A DNA stretch of 64,000 nucleotides from NCBI GenBank assembly GCA_945890485.1, contig CAMDCN010000021.1, forward strand, positions 62,001-126,000. Reading direction: 5' to 3'. Below, piece after piece: positions 8,569 to 18,181 of the stretch. The number at the start of each line of letters is the position of its first letter. Position 1 is the first letter of the stretch. The stretch is from Candidatus Sulfopaludibacter sp. SbA3 (lineage in GTDB: Bacteria > Acidobacteriota > Terriglobia > Bryobacterales > Bryobacteraceae). Both the position numbers and the translations under genes were made by a program. The notes under the pieces were generated by a model that searched no databases, was not told where the DNA came from, and was given only the letters and a program-made list of their open reading frames with translations.

Positions 8569-9498
8569 CTAATCCGGCCAGCCGTGCAGTGTCCGGGTAT
8601 AGTTCAGCCGCTCCCAGGCATGAGGATCGGCAGTGAAACCGAAGCCGAGCTTGCCGCGGACTTCGGCGCTCGACTTGAACTTCTTGCTGTCGAGCCACCC
8701 CGAAAGCGCGTCGCGAATCACGCCGATGTGCCTCGGTCCATGCTCCAACAGCGCGGACGCCAGTTGCACCACGTGCGCCCCGCAGAGAATGGCCTTCGCC
8801 GCGTCCCGCCCGCCATGAACGCCTCCGGAACACGCCAACGACAACTTGGCAAACGGCGAAAGCAGCGCCAGCGCGTGCAGCCGCAAAGGCAGTTCCGCCG
8901 CCGTCGACGGCACCACCCGCCGATCCACCTGCAGCGTATCGAGCGAAATATCCGGCTGGTAGAAGCGGTTGAACACCGTCACCCCACGCGCACCCACCTG
9001 TTCAAGACGGCGTACAAACGCCGGCACCGAGGAGTAGAACGGAGAAATCTTCACCGTCACCGGTAGCCTTACCGCGGAAACCACCGCCGCCACCACATCC
9101 ACCTGCCGGAACTCCAGCTCCGCCCCGCCCTCCGCCGGGGAGGAAGCGACCTCATAGAGATTCAGTTCCAGCGCGCTGGCGCCGGCCGCCTCCAGGCTGC
9201 GGGCGTACTTCGTCCAGCCGCCCGGAGTCGTCCCGTTCAGCGACGCCACAATCGGCGCTTCCACGCGCTTCCGCAGCAACTCAATCTGCTGCACATACGG
9301 ATCCACCCCCGTGAACGGGCGCGGCGCCGATTGCTCCTCCATCAGGTCTTCTTCAAACAACGAGTACAAAACCACGGCGCCTGCCCCGGCTGCCACCGCC
9401 GCCCCAATCGCCTCGGCATCGTGCGACAGCGGGCTGGCCGCCACGACAAGCGGACTCACCAACGTCATTCCAAGCCAGGAGGTAGTCAGATCAGCCAT
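8569..9498 (-). CDS. Dihydroorotate-dehydrogenase-like flavoprotein
   Basis: 309 aa TIM-barrel protein of the class 1 DHOD superfamily. Visible features are the N-terminal strand region LTTSWLGMTLVSPLVVAASP, the central VTVKISPFYSSVPAFVRRLE, and the C-terminal phosphate/FMN-binding ACSGGVHGGRDAAKAILCGA. The insert VASLNGTTPGGWTKYARSLE precedes the ELNLYE strand. These 'DHOD-like' proteins are common outside pyrimidine operons and no pyr gene is nearby. A bona fide PyrD role is therefore unproven; another FMN-linked reduction is possible. Confidence 0.75.
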   Translation of the reverse strand: MADLTTSWLGMTLVSPLVVAASPLSHDAEAIGAAVAAGAGAVVLYSLFEEDLMEEQSAPRPFTGVDPYVQQIELLRKRVEAPIVASLNGTTPGGWTKYARSLEAAGASALELNLYEVASSPAEGGAELEFRQVDVVAAVVSAVRLPVTVKISPFYSSVPAFVRRLEQVGARGVTVFNRFYQPDISLDTLQVDRRVVPSTAAELPLRLHALALLSPFAKLSLACSGGVHGGRDAAKAILCGAHVVQLASALLEHGPRHIGVIRDALSGWLDSKKFKSSAEVRGKLGFGFTADPHAWERLNYTRTLHGWPD

Positions 9499-9554
9499 GC
9501 TCTCATCTCATACCCCGGTGCCGTTGAAGTCAAGCCGTTTAGTACTCTCGAAGG

Positions 9555-10835
9555 ATGCGTCCGTCTTTCCTCTTGTTCGTCCTCAGCGCCATCCTCCTGG
9601 CGCAAAACCCCACGGAAACCGCCATCCTCCAAGCCGTGGAAAAACAGGCGGAGCCAGCTATTGCGCTCCTCGAACCCATGGTGAACCAGAACTCCGGCAG
9701 CTTCAACCCCGCCGGCGTCCGCGCCATGGCAGAGCTGACACGGAAAGAGTTCGAAGCGCTCGGCTTCACGACACGCCTCGTCGAAATGGACGCCGTCAAT
9801 CGCGGCCCCCACCTCGTCGCCGAACGCAAAGGCAACGGCGGCAAACCCATCCTGCTCATCGGCCACCTCGATACGGTCTTCGAACCCGCCAGCCCCTTCC
9901 AGAAATTCGAGCGGAAGGGCCGCAGCGCCATCGGCCCCGGAACCGCGGATATGAAAGGCGGCATCGTCGTACTCCTCGCCGCCCTCCGCGGTCTGCAGGC
10001 CGCCGGTCAGTTGGATCAGCTGCCGCTAACGGTCATGCTCACCGGTGACGAAGAGGAGCCCGGCCGCCGCCCCGACATGCCCAACCACTCGCGCCTCGAA
10101 ATGGTCCGTCTGGCGAAGGAATCCCGCGCCGCCCTCAGCTTTGAAGGCGGCATCAAAGGGCTCGGTATGGACTACGCCACCACCGCCCGCCGCGGCTATC
10201 TCGGCTGGGAGGTCCGCTCCACCGGCAAGGTCGGCCACTCCGGCCAGGTCTTCACGGACCGCGCCGGTTATGGAGCCATCTACGAAATCAGCCGCGTCAT
10301 CTCGACTTTCGAACAAACCCTCAAGGAACCCAATCTGACATTTAACGTCGGCCTCCTCCTCGGCGGCGGCGAAGTGAAGGCCGATGCCGACGGCAAATCG
10401 ACGGCAGACGGAAAGCCCAACATCATCGCCGGCCAAGCTTTGGCCCGCGGCGAAGTCCGTGCCCTCGAACCCGCCCAGGTCAGCCGCATGAAGGACAAGA
10501 TGTACGCCATCGTCGCCAAAAGCCTGCCGGGGACGAAGTCGGAAATCACCTTCGTCGAAGGCGCCCCGCCCATGCCCCCCACCGCTGGCAACCGCCGCCT
10601 GCTTAAGGTGCTCGACGAAGCCAGCCGCGCCGCCGGCCTCGGCCCCATCGAGGAACTCGACCCCATGCAGCGCGGAGCCGGCGACATCTCCTACATCGCC
10701 GCCTACGTCGATTGCCTCGACGGCCTTGGCGTAGTCGGCGCCGGCACCCACGCCGTCGGCGAGTCCGTCGAACTCGATAGCATCGCCAAGCAAGCCAAGC
10801 GCGCGGCCCTGCTCATCTGGCGGCTCGGCCGCTAG
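9555..10835 (+). CDS. Secreted M20-family metallopeptidase (carboxypeptidase G2-like)
   Basis: 426 aa zinc peptidase that would remove C-terminal residues (often Glu) or hydrolyse related amides in the periplasm. An N-terminal signal peptide (1 to about 17) is followed by the M20 catalytic domain. Predicted metal and catalytic residues are H104 and D106 (GHLDTVF), D132 (GTADMKGG) and E166/E167 (TGDEEEPG). The dimerisation domain covers about 200-320. The last ligand is expected to be the His in AGTHAVGESVE. It converges on the D-aminoacylase-like gene with 3 bp between stops. The pairing of two secreted amide/peptide hydrolases suggests peptide scavenging. Confidence 0.88.
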   Translation: MRPSFLLFVLSAILLAQNPTETAILQAVEKQAEPAIALLEPMVNQNSGSFNPAGVRAMAELTRKEFEALGFTTRLVEMDAVNRGPHLVAERKGNGGKPILLIGHLDTVFEPASPFQKFERKGRSAIGPGTADMKGGIVVLLAALRGLQAAGQLDQLPLTVMLTGDEEEPGRRPDMPNHSRLEMVRLAKESRAALSFEGGIKGLGMDYATTARRGYLGWEVRSTGKVGHSGQVFTDRAGYGAIYEISRVISTFEQTLKEPNLTFNVGLLLGGGEVKADADGKSTADGKPNIIAGQALARGEVRALEPAQVSRMKDKMYAIVAKSLPGTKSEITFVEGAPPMPPTAGNRRLLKVLDEASRAAGLGPIEELDPMQRGAGDISYIAAYVDCLDGLGVVGAGTHAVGESVELDSIAKQAKRAALLIWRLGR

Positions 10836-10838
10836 CGC

Positions 10839-12455
10839 TTACTGCTTCGTCCCCGGTCCATAAAGAATCGCCCCCGGCCGGGCGCCGGTATGCTTGCCCT
10901 TATCGAGCACCACCGTGCCGTTCACGAGCACATACTCAATCCCCGTCGCATATTGAAACGGGTTCTCATAAGTTGCCTTGTCCGCAATCGTGAGCGGATT
11001 GAACACCGTCACATCGGCCCACATCCCCGGCCGCAGCACCCCGCGGTCAAACAGCTTCACTTTCGCCGCGTTGTGGGAACTCGCCTTCCGCACCGCCTCC
11101 TCGAGCGTCAGCACTTTTTCGTCCCGCACATACCGGCCCATCACCCGCGCAAAGGTCCCGAACGACCGCGGATGCGGCCTGCTCCCACCGCGCGAAGGGT
11201 CGGCCTCCATGGCGGAACCGTCCGAACCGAAGCTGACAAACGGGGCCTTCATCGCGCTCCGCATATCGTCTTCCCGGTGGTGGTAGTAAAGCGCCGGCAC
11301 GCGGCCCTTGTTGTCGATCAGCGTCTCAAACAGCACGTCCAGCCAAGGCTTGCCCTTCTCCGCGATCAATTCGCTCACCCGCTTGCCCACATACTTCCGA
11401 TACGCGGGGTTGGCCACCGAGACAATTTGGATCTTGCTCCAATCGCTCCCCACCGCCGTGTAGTGGTTGTACCAGCCGGGAATGCCCTGCGTAATATCTT
11501 TCTCGAGGCGCGCCCGCATCGCCGGATCCGCCAAGCGTTCCAGCATCTTCGGCATGCCGCCCTCGTGCGCCCACGGCGGAATGATGTTGCTCAGTCCCCC
11601 GTTCTGCCCAGCCGTATAGGGATAAATATGGGCTTCTACATTCACCCCCTGGTTCCGCGCGTTCTGGATCACCCCGAGCAGCTCCGGCATCTGGCCCCAC
11701 AGCTTGTGATGGGCAATCTTCAGATGGAGCAGGTCCACCGTCGTCCCGGCCCGCTTGGCGATCTGGATCGCCTCCGAGATTGAATCGAAAACCTCTTCGC
11801 CTTCGCTACGCGTGTGCGTGGCGTAGATGCCGCCGTTTTTTGCCGCGACCTTTGCCATCTCGACCAGCTCATCCGTCGAGATCCAGAACCCCGGCGTCTG
11901 GTGCAGCGAAGTGGAGACGCCCAGCGCCCCGTCCTCCATCGCCTGCTGAATCGTGTCCCGCATCTTCTGCACCTCATCAGGCGACGCCGGCCCCGGCTTC
12001 GAGCCATGGGCCCGTTGGAAGATCAGGCCAGAGCCAATGTAGGACCCGATGTTCGTCGAAGCGCCCTTTTCGAGCACCGCTTTCCAGTAGTCGCGAAAGC
12101 GTGGATATTCCACCGTGGGCGCGGGCGAAGAGCCTTCGCCGAGGATCATCGACGTGACGCCCATGCGGACCATACTCTCCGCGTTGCCTTCGCTGAGGAT
12201 GGAGGTATCGGAGTGGTTGTGCATGTCGATGAAGCCGGCGGCGATGACGAGGCCGGTGGCGTCGATCACGCGCGTAGCGGAGCGGCCGGAAAGGCTCCCC
12301 AGCGCCGCGATGCGACCGGCCTTGATGCCGACATCGCCGATGAAGCTGGGGTTGCCGGTGCCGTCAACGACGCGGCCGTTCCGCAGCAGGACGTCAAATT
12401 CTTGAGCAAACGCGGCGGCGGCCGCCAGGAGGAGGGGAATAAGGAGGCGGGGCAT
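10839..12455 (-). CDS. Secreted N-acyl-D-amino-acid deacylase-like amidohydrolase
   Basis: 538 aa protein of the amidohydrolase superfamily, D-aminoacylase group. Signal peptide 1 to about 17, then the small beta domain (FDVLLRNGRVVDGTG) and the metal-binding HxH motif at H79/H81 (GFIDMHNHSDTS). Further metal-ligand regions are GVSTSLHQTPG, IYATHTRSEGEEV and VDLLHLKIAHHKLWG. The C-terminal part carries VSFGSDGSAMEADP and the second beta-domain piece (GVLRPGMWADVTVFNP). Expected activity is release of D-amino acids from N-acylated forms; the exact substrate is unproven. Confidence 0.85.
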   Translation of the reverse strand: MPRLLIPLLLAAAAAFAQEFDVLLRNGRVVDGTGNPSFIGDVGIKAGRIAALGSLSGRSATRVIDATGLVIAAGFIDMHNHSDTSILSEGNAESMVRMGVTSMILGEGSSPAPTVEYPRFRDYWKAVLEKGASTNIGSYIGSGLIFQRAHGSKPGPASPDEVQKMRDTIQQAMEDGALGVSTSLHQTPGFWISTDELVEMAKVAAKNGGIYATHTRSEGEEVFDSISEAIQIAKRAGTTVDLLHLKIAHHKLWGQMPELLGVIQNARNQGVNVEAHIYPYTAGQNGGLSNIIPPWAHEGGMPKMLERLADPAMRARLEKDITQGIPGWYNHYTAVGSDWSKIQIVSVANPAYRKYVGKRVSELIAEKGKPWLDVLFETLIDNKGRVPALYYHHREDDMRSAMKAPFVSFGSDGSAMEADPSRGGSRPHPRSFGTFARVMGRYVRDEKVLTLEEAVRKASSHNAAKVKLFDRGVLRPGMWADVTVFNPLTIADKATYENPFQYATGIEYVLVNGTVVLDKGKHTGARPGAILYGPGTKQ

Positions 12456-13338
12456 GGGAGTGTCGCAGCGTAAGGGCGGATCAGATTAACGAAAGGTTAC
12501 CAGCCCCTGAGGCAGGAGCCCGCCGTCCGAGGCCGCCAGCCCCCGTTGCTGCCAAAATTATCGCTCCCATCGGCTGGAAGTTCCAACGGCACACTCGCGA
12601 AATCTGCCTCGCCGCCGTTGCCCAAGTATTGGGAATCCTGGCCAACGAACCCGAGCCACTGAGGCAATCTCCTGTGGAGGATGACGTGATCACGCCAAGA
12701 GCCGGCGAACCCAAGTGGCCGGCTTGAACACGCAAAGGAAACAGTTCAATTCGCACGCCTCTGCGTATCTCCACAAAAGGACATCGCTGGTGATCCAGTG
12801 CGGGAACAGGCCTATGAAGTAGAGGTCATCAACGCCGAAATCGCAAGAGAAGATCTACAAACCTCGGGCGAAGGTCGGGCTCACGCAACAAGAGCTTGCT
12901 TCGCGACTGGGGACCACGAAATCAGCGATCTCCCGACTGGAGGACGCCGAATACGAACGACACTCCCTTTCGATGATGAAGCGGATCGCCAAAGCTCTCG
13001 ACAAACGGATCCAGATTCGTTTCCTGCCATTGAAGCAGCTCAAGACCGCCTGACAGCTTTGGACTCCATACAGCACCTACCAAAACACATTAGTCCCAGA
13101 CGCCGCCATCGCTGAATCCTTGGATACCAGCATCATGCCCACTACCAAGGCCCGCGCAGCCAGCAGCCGGTGAAAGGGTTCCGAAAATGGAGGCTCACGC
13201 GATTCAGCCCAAGAAGCTGGAGTGGGCGGATATTGGGAGGCCACGCGGATGTGGCCGGGCGCCAACGCGGCATCCGTGCGGGCGGCGACTCGAGCGCATC
13301 TGCTGCGGATGCAGGTGCGGCGCTGAGCCGGCGTTGCT
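12456..13338. other. Gene-poor stretch holding a decayed XRE antitoxin
   Basis: 883 bp between the amidohydrolase and the TonB-dependent receptor with no intact gene. Besides the XRE remnant (12798-13053), the plus strand at about 12535-12727 has a short frame reading GWKFQRHTREICLAAVAQVL up to a stop. This may be the tail of another lost gene, but I do not recognise it. The remaining sequence up to 13338 shows nothing I can name. Confidence 0.4.
12798..13053 (+). pseudogene. Frameshifted XRE-family (HTH) antitoxin-like gene
   Basis: From about 12850 to the TGA at 13051-13053 one frame encodes a good XRE helix-turn-helix: GLTQQELASRLGTTKSAISR, then HSLSMMKRIAKALDKR and IQIRFLPLKQL. In that frame a TAG lies upstream at 12816-12818, so no proper N-terminus exists. 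The missing N-terminal part, with VREQAYEVEVINAEIARED typical of such antitoxins, is in the neighbouring frame from a GTG at 12798. A single-base frameshift around 12846-12870 therefore splits the gene. No cognate toxin is recognisable upstream. Confidence 0.65.
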
Positions 13339-16300
13339 TCAAAACATGTACTTCAGGGCGAACTGAACGCGGCGCGGGTCAGCGGCGCTCGTGATGCGGC
13401 CCGCAGCAGGCGACCCTATGAGAGTGACGGGAACTCCAAAGTTGGCCGTATTGGTAGCATTGAACGCCTCCGCACGAAACTGTAACGAATGGTTCTCCCA
13501 CGGCAGGACAAAGGAACGGCTGACCATCAGATCCAGGTTCTTCGTGCCGGGCCCGTAGATGAGATTGCGGCCGGCGTTGCCGATGGTTCCGGGGGCGTTG
13601 GCGGCGAATGCCGTCAGGTCAAACCAGCGATCGATGGTGCGATCGCCAACCGGGAGGTTCGGGTTGCGAACCCAGTCGCCACGGACGGCGCCGCCGAGGT
13701 TCTGATTGTTGACGTTGATCGAATGGGTAACTGGGAGCCCGGAATAGAGCGAAACGATGGCCCCGATCTGCCAGCCGCCGAAGAGCCAGTTTCCGGGACC
13801 GGATTCCAGGCGGCCCTTGCCTTTGCCCAAAGGGAGTTCATAGACAGAGGACAAGTTGTAGCTGAGTCGGCGGTCGAGTGTGGAATTGCCACGCTCCCGG
13901 CGCATGTCATAAGGGGTCACGACGCCGGTTGATCCGTCGAGCGAATCCTCATTGGCATAGTCGATGTTGTGACTCCAGGTGAAGGCGCTCAGGAAAGTGA
14001 AACCACGGGCAAAACGCTTCTCGAGTTTGACGGCCAGGGAGTTGTAACTCGAGTTCTGGCCGGTTTGCGCATAGATGACTGCGATGAATTCTGGACGGGT
14101 GAAGCGCTGATTGGCGGCCACGGTCGCCGACGGCGTCCGGGGCAGGTTGATGTTCTGGTTCCAGGCGAGGAAGCTACCTTTCGTTCCGTTGTAGCCGACA
14201 GTGAGGAGAGTATCGAACGGCAGGGTGCGTTGGACGTCGAAGAACCACTGATAGGCGAGGAGGTTTTCACGAAAGTCGGAAAAGATCGTGATACTGGAGC
14301 CGCGGGGGATCGTGTTACCAAAGGTGATGGTCGGGAAGCCCTGCTGCACGAAAACGCTGGTGGTTTCAAACGCGTTCTGAATGAGGATCTCAGTAGCCCG
14401 AGGCGCGCCGGGGACGAAGTTGGCGTTGTCCGTACCGAGGTTGTTCGGTTCTCCGTAGAAGAAGCCGGCGCCGGAGCGGATAACGGTCTTGGGCGTGGCG
14501 CTCCAAGCGAACCCAAGGCGCGGCGCATAGTTATTGAGATCGTTCTTGCAGGCGCAGGAACCGGCAGTCGGGAACGTAATTCTTTCGTCCGCGATGGTGG
14601 GAACGTTTACGCCCGCGAACAGATAGCGGGATACGCCCTGCTTGTCGGGATCCGGGAAAGTTGCTTTGTAAATCACTTCGTAGCGGAGGCCAACGTTGAT
14701 GGTGAGGGCGCGGGAGACCTTCCAATCATCCTGCACGTAGATGCCCCAGTACTTGTTGTTGATGTCTTCGCCCTGGTTGGTCCCGTAGCTGCCACCAGCA
14801 ACCCAACCGAGAACCAGGTCGGCAAACCCGCTACCGGTGTTCGCGCGGCTGGTGCCGACGTTTGGATTCTGCGAGGTGAAACGGCCATCGAAGGCAAACT
14901 GGCCGCGGCGGAAACGGGAGGCGTTGCGGAACTGATTCGTGTGCCGGTACTCGCCTCCGAACTTGATGCCGTGCCTGCCGCGCTGAACCACCGTGCCGTT
15001 GTTGAATAGGTAGGTATTGAGGTTGTTCACATTGGGCCAAAAGCTTCGCGGCCCGATCTCGACGAAGCCGGAGAGAGAAAAACGGGTCCAACCATTGTTC
15101 TTGAAGCCGTCGTTGAGATAATCGGCGGGAGCATTCTTGATGCCGAGGGTGGGGTTGTCCCAAGTGTCAAAGGGAATGTCGAGGATCGTATTGAATCGGG
15201 TCCAGCCGAAGCGAAGATCGTTGAAGACGCCGGGACTGAGGGTGGACGTTAACGAGCTGGCTAGGTTGTTGCCACGGAGGACGACCGACTGGCCCAGCCC
15301 GCCGGCAGCAGGATTGGGGAGGAAGCCGTTTTCCAGGCGGTCCTGAATCCGGCGGCTGAAGCGGGCAAAGAAGCGATGCCTTTCATTAAAGTTGTGGTCG
15401 CCGCGGAAGTCATATTGGTCGGCATCGTCGGGATCGGAGGGGCTGAAGAAGTAGTTGTAGGGCGCATTGTCCAGGCCCGGGATGTTGGAGGCGGGGTACA
15501 GGGAGACGACACGACCGACGACTGGGTCGAGTCGGGAGCGGGGGATTATGTTGTTGGGGAACTGAAGTCGGGCAGCAGCGGCGCCGGTCCCGCTGAGGGT
15601 CAGCGGATCAAAGATATTCCGGCGGACAGCGGGCTGTTGGCTGAAGTCAAAACGTTCGACCAGGTCGCGGCTGGGCACCGAAGAGATGAAGGAGCGCCCA
15701 TTGCGGATGCGGGTTCCTTGATAGGAGCCGAAGAAGAAGGTCCTGTTCTTGATGGCCGGTCCAGCGAAGGTAGCGCCGTACTGATTTTGACGGTACATGG
15801 GTTTTGGGGCACCCGAAGCGTTGGCGAAAAAGTTGGCGCCATCGAGCTTCTCGTTGCGCAGGAACTCATAAACCGAGCCGTGGAAACTGTTGGTGCCGGA
15901 CTTCGTCGAGACGAGAACCTTGGCGCCAGCACGGTAGCCATACTCCGCGCTCATATTGTTGGTGACGACCTTGAATTCCGTCACGGCATCGACGGGGGGC
16001 TTCACGGCTTGGGCCTCAGAACCAAGTTGGCCGCCAGAGGTGCGCGAGGAGTTGTCGTTGCCGTCGAGGAGCACGTTGTTCTGCGCAATCTGCATGCCCA
16101 CGGCGGCAAAGGCGCCTTCGGTGCGGGCACGTGAGCCTGCGGCGAGGTTGCCCCCAGGGAGAACGCCGGTAGTAAACAGCGCTAGCTGCAGATAGTTGCG
16201 GCCGTTCAGCGGCATCTCGAGGATCCGCTTGGAGTCGATGACTTGGCCGACTTCGCTGGTTTCGGAATTGATTAGAACGGCGGAGGCGGAGACGTCAATG

Positions 16301-16629
16301 GACTCGACCACGGAGCCGGGCTTGAGTTCGAAATCTAGGCGGGCGGTTTGGCCCGTTTCGAGCCGCAGTTCTTTGAGCTTTTGCGGGGCAAATCCTGCGT
16401 TGGACGCCTCAACCCGGTAGGTGCCTGGGGGGAGCAAAGGCACCGTATAGAATCCTTCCCCATTTGTACTGGCTGTTCGGGCCGTTTGTGTCGCGACGTT
16501 CGTTACAGTTACCGCGGCGCCGGAAATAGACGCTTTGGAGGCATCGGTAACGAGACCTTGGATGGCGGCGTGTTGTCCAAAGGCAACGCTTGCCAGCAGA
16601 AATAAATAAGGCAAGGTAAGGCGAGCCAT
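13339..16629 (-). CDS. Oar-like TonB-dependent receptor with carboxypeptidase-regulatory domain
   Basis: 1096 aa outer-membrane receptor. A signal peptide (MARLTLPYLFLLASVAFGQ) is followed by a carboxypeptidase-regulatory-like beta-sandwich (about 22-105; IQGLVTDASKASISGAAVTV). The plug domain comes next (NNVLLDGNDNSSRTSG, then GAKVLVSTKSGTNSFHGSVY), and the long beta-barrel ends in an aromatic residue (ALKYMF), as outer-membrane proteins do. It belongs to the large Oar/SusC-like family expanded in Acidobacteria, generally linked to uptake of polymers or peptides. The ligand is unknown. Upstream on the minus strand lies TATGAT (16659-16664), a plausible -10. The decaying plus-strand paralogue at 16728 is divergent from it. 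Confidence 0.93.
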   Translation of the reverse strand: MARLTLPYLFLLASVAFGQHAAIQGLVTDASKASISGAAVTVTNVATQTARTASTNGEGFYTVPLLPPGTYRVEASNAGFAPQKLKELRLETGQTARLDFELKPGSVVESIDVSASAVLINSETSEVGQVIDSKRILEMPLNGRNYLQLALFTTGVLPGGNLAAGSRARTEGAFAAVGMQIAQNNVLLDGNDNSSRTSGGQLGSEAQAVKPPVDAVTEFKVVTNNMSAEYGYRAGAKVLVSTKSGTNSFHGSVYEFLRNEKLDGANFFANASGAPKPMYRQNQYGATFAGPAIKNRTFFFGSYQGTRIRNGRSFISSVPSRDLVERFDFSQQPAVRRNIFDPLTLSGTGAAAARLQFPNNIIPRSRLDPVVGRVVSLYPASNIPGLDNAPYNYFFSPSDPDDADQYDFRGDHNFNERHRFFARFSRRIQDRLENGFLPNPAAGGLGQSVVLRGNNLASSLTSTLSPGVFNDLRFGWTRFNTILDIPFDTWDNPTLGIKNAPADYLNDGFKNNGWTRFSLSGFVEIGPRSFWPNVNNLNTYLFNNGTVVQRGRHGIKFGGEYRHTNQFRNASRFRRGQFAFDGRFTSQNPNVGTSRANTGSGFADLVLGWVAGGSYGTNQGEDINNKYWGIYVQDDWKVSRALTINVGLRYEVIYKATFPDPDKQGVSRYLFAGVNVPTIADERITFPTAGSCACKNDLNNYAPRLGFAWSATPKTVIRSGAGFFYGEPNNLGTDNANFVPGAPRATEILIQNAFETTSVFVQQGFPTITFGNTIPRGSSITIFSDFRENLLAYQWFFDVQRTLPFDTLLTVGYNGTKGSFLAWNQNINLPRTPSATVAANQRFTRPEFIAVIYAQTGQNSSYNSLAVKLEKRFARGFTFLSAFTWSHNIDYANEDSLDGSTGVVTPYDMRRERGNSTLDRRLSYNLSSVYELPLGKGKGRLESGPGNWLFGGWQIGAIVSLYSGLPVTHSINVNNQNLGGAVRGDWVRNPNLPVGDRTIDRWFDLTAFAANAPGTIGNAGRNLIYGPGTKNLDLMVSRSFVLPWENHSLQFRAEAFNATNTANFGVPVTLIGSPAAGRITSAADPRRVQFALKYMF

Positions 16630-16727
16630 ATTTCACCGGTGTTGAAGTTCCGAGATCATAACACACAGCCTGTGTGGGCACACCCATCTGACGCCCTGCC
16701 GTCAACTCTCTTCTCGATGTCGGAACT

Positions 16728-17741
16728 ATGTTACGTATCGCCCTTGTTTTCTTGCTCTCTGTCTTAGCAGTCACCGTTCAATCCATCGGCGCGGCTTCTG
16801 TTGTCGGCACGGTCACCGATTCCACCGGATCCGTTATGCCCGGCGTCAAGATAACCGTACGGAATCTGAGCACCCAGTTTGTCTGTACCGGGCAGACCAA
16901 CTCAGGGGGCGCGAACTACATTCCTAGCATGGCTTCACGCTCCTATGCTGTCGTCGTCGAGGCGGCCGGCTTCGAGAATTATCTACAGACGGGACTCATC
17001 CTACGTATCAACGAATCGCCTCGCGTCGACGTGCAACTGGAACTCGGAAATGTGACGGAGTCGGTCGAGTGAACGGCACCCCGCCGTTGCTGGAAAAGGA
17101 GCCGGCGGGCTCAGGCTAAGTGCTCGATGGGGAGGGGGTGGAGAAGCTGCCGGTGATGCAGAAGTTCGTTCAACGCGTGCTGCTCTGCATGACGGGTATG
17201 ACTAATATCGACGGGCAGCATACCGTAGAGCAGCGGCAGCGAGCGATTGGATAGTCGAGGGACGGGGTCAGCGGGAAGGAGCCGGCCGTGGGCCAACTGG
17301 GCGACTATCAACGGACGATGATCGCCTCGCTCGATTCCGTGTCGGGCACTCCGCAGTCGGACAGTTGAGCCGGGTATTTCAAGGCGGAGCGAACCATTTT
17401 TATAGCTCGCTCGAAGACAGGTGTGTTATCGCGCATCGGGGCGTTCGCCTATCACGAATGGGGCGCGACGGCGTCTGGCAAGTTCGTCAAGGACAAAACG
17501 TTCTCCTTCGGCGGCTTCCAGCAGGACTATCAGAAAGTGAGCGAGACCGCCCTTGTGACGGTGCCCAGCCTGGAGATGCTGGCGGGCAAATTCAGCGTCG
17601 GCGGGAGCGGCCTGCCCATCTACAACCCGCACACGACACGGTTGGTGGGCTCAACCTGGACCCAGGATCCGTTTCCCGGCAACATCATTCCGGCCAATCT
17701 ATCCGACCCGGTTTCCCGGAGACTGATCAACACAGGATGGC
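16728..17741 (+). pseudogene. Decayed Oar-like TonB-dependent receptor, 3' end deleted
   Basis: The first 114 codons encode a signal peptide and a carboxypeptidase-regulatory domain (ASVVGTVTDSTGSVMPGV, ending GNVTESVE). A one-base deletion near 17070 then brings a TGA. The next frame continues the family sequence (VNGTPPLLEKEPAGSG, then KLPVMQKFVQRVLL and GQLGDYQRTMIASLDSV), broken by in-frame stops at 17117-17119 (TAA) and about 17252 (TAG). Further on, plug and early barrel pieces appear (GHSAVGQLSRVFQGGANHFY, FVKDKTFSFGGFQQDYQ, PGNIIPANLSDPVSRRL). Homology stops abruptly at about 17741, where toxin-antitoxin sequence of the opposite strand begins. About three quarters of the receptor is missing. 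Confidence 0.85.
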
Positions 17742-17999
17742 GAGAGTGTCAAGTAACAGCTCCGCGGTCGTCCCAATCGACAGAGCATTCAGCTCTTCGT
17801 CGCTCGGGGCCGAATCCCAGCCATCGCTGCAGAGAACCGTGAACGCGGCTGAGCCCAAAACTCGCCTGGAAGCGGCTTCAATGCGAATTAGCCTTACCAC
17901 CGGTTTGTCAGCCTCGGCGATGATGATCTCCTCTCCCACCGTGGCACGCTCAACCAGTTGAGAAAGCTCAGTTTTCGCCTCATAGAGGTTCACTTCCAT
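17727..17999 (-). pseudogene. Phd/YefM-type antitoxin running into a truncated PIN toxin
   Basis: 90 codons from the ATG at 17997-17999. Residues 1 to about 48 are a typical Phd/YefM DNA-binding N-terminus (MEVNLYEAKTELSQLVERA, then EEIIIAEADKPVVRL). Residues 81-89 read LLLDTLAIL, the canonical first beta-strand of a VapC/PIN toxin (LLLDTHxLLW) with its first catalytic Asp, but in the same frame as the antitoxin. The frame stops after one more residue, exactly where the decayed receptor of the other strand begins. The antitoxin head may still be made; the toxin is gone. Confidence 0.7.
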
Positions 18000-18120
18000 C
18001 TCTTGACCGTAGCGCACCAAACCAACTGCTTCTAGTCGATTCTCGCGACATCGCACTTGCCCTCGAATGTCACCGGTCGGATTTCTCATCAAAAGCATTC
18101 TGCGCCATCTTTCACTTTGA

Positions 18121-18181
18121 GTGTCCGGTTTTTCGAGAAACCCTTGCTCTCTCTCCTGAAGGCCTACCAAGGAGAAAACCT
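18121..18181 (+). repeat. Leader repeat, copy 1 (shortened)
   Basis: Begins TGTCCGGTTTTTC, a 13-mer shared with copies at 19541 and 19869, followed by a GAAAC/TTGCT block, GAAGGCC, and an AAGGAG ribosome-binding site (18169-18174) 7 nt before the GTG of the chimeric gene. Compared with copy 3, about 75 bp of the middle is missing. Confidence 0.7.

Noticed and set aside
13969-15009. 346-codon plus-strand frame inside the TonB-dependent receptor
   Set aside because: Antisense shadow of an intact 1096-aa receptor; Gly/Val/Glu-rich composition typical of reverse-complemented high-GC genes.
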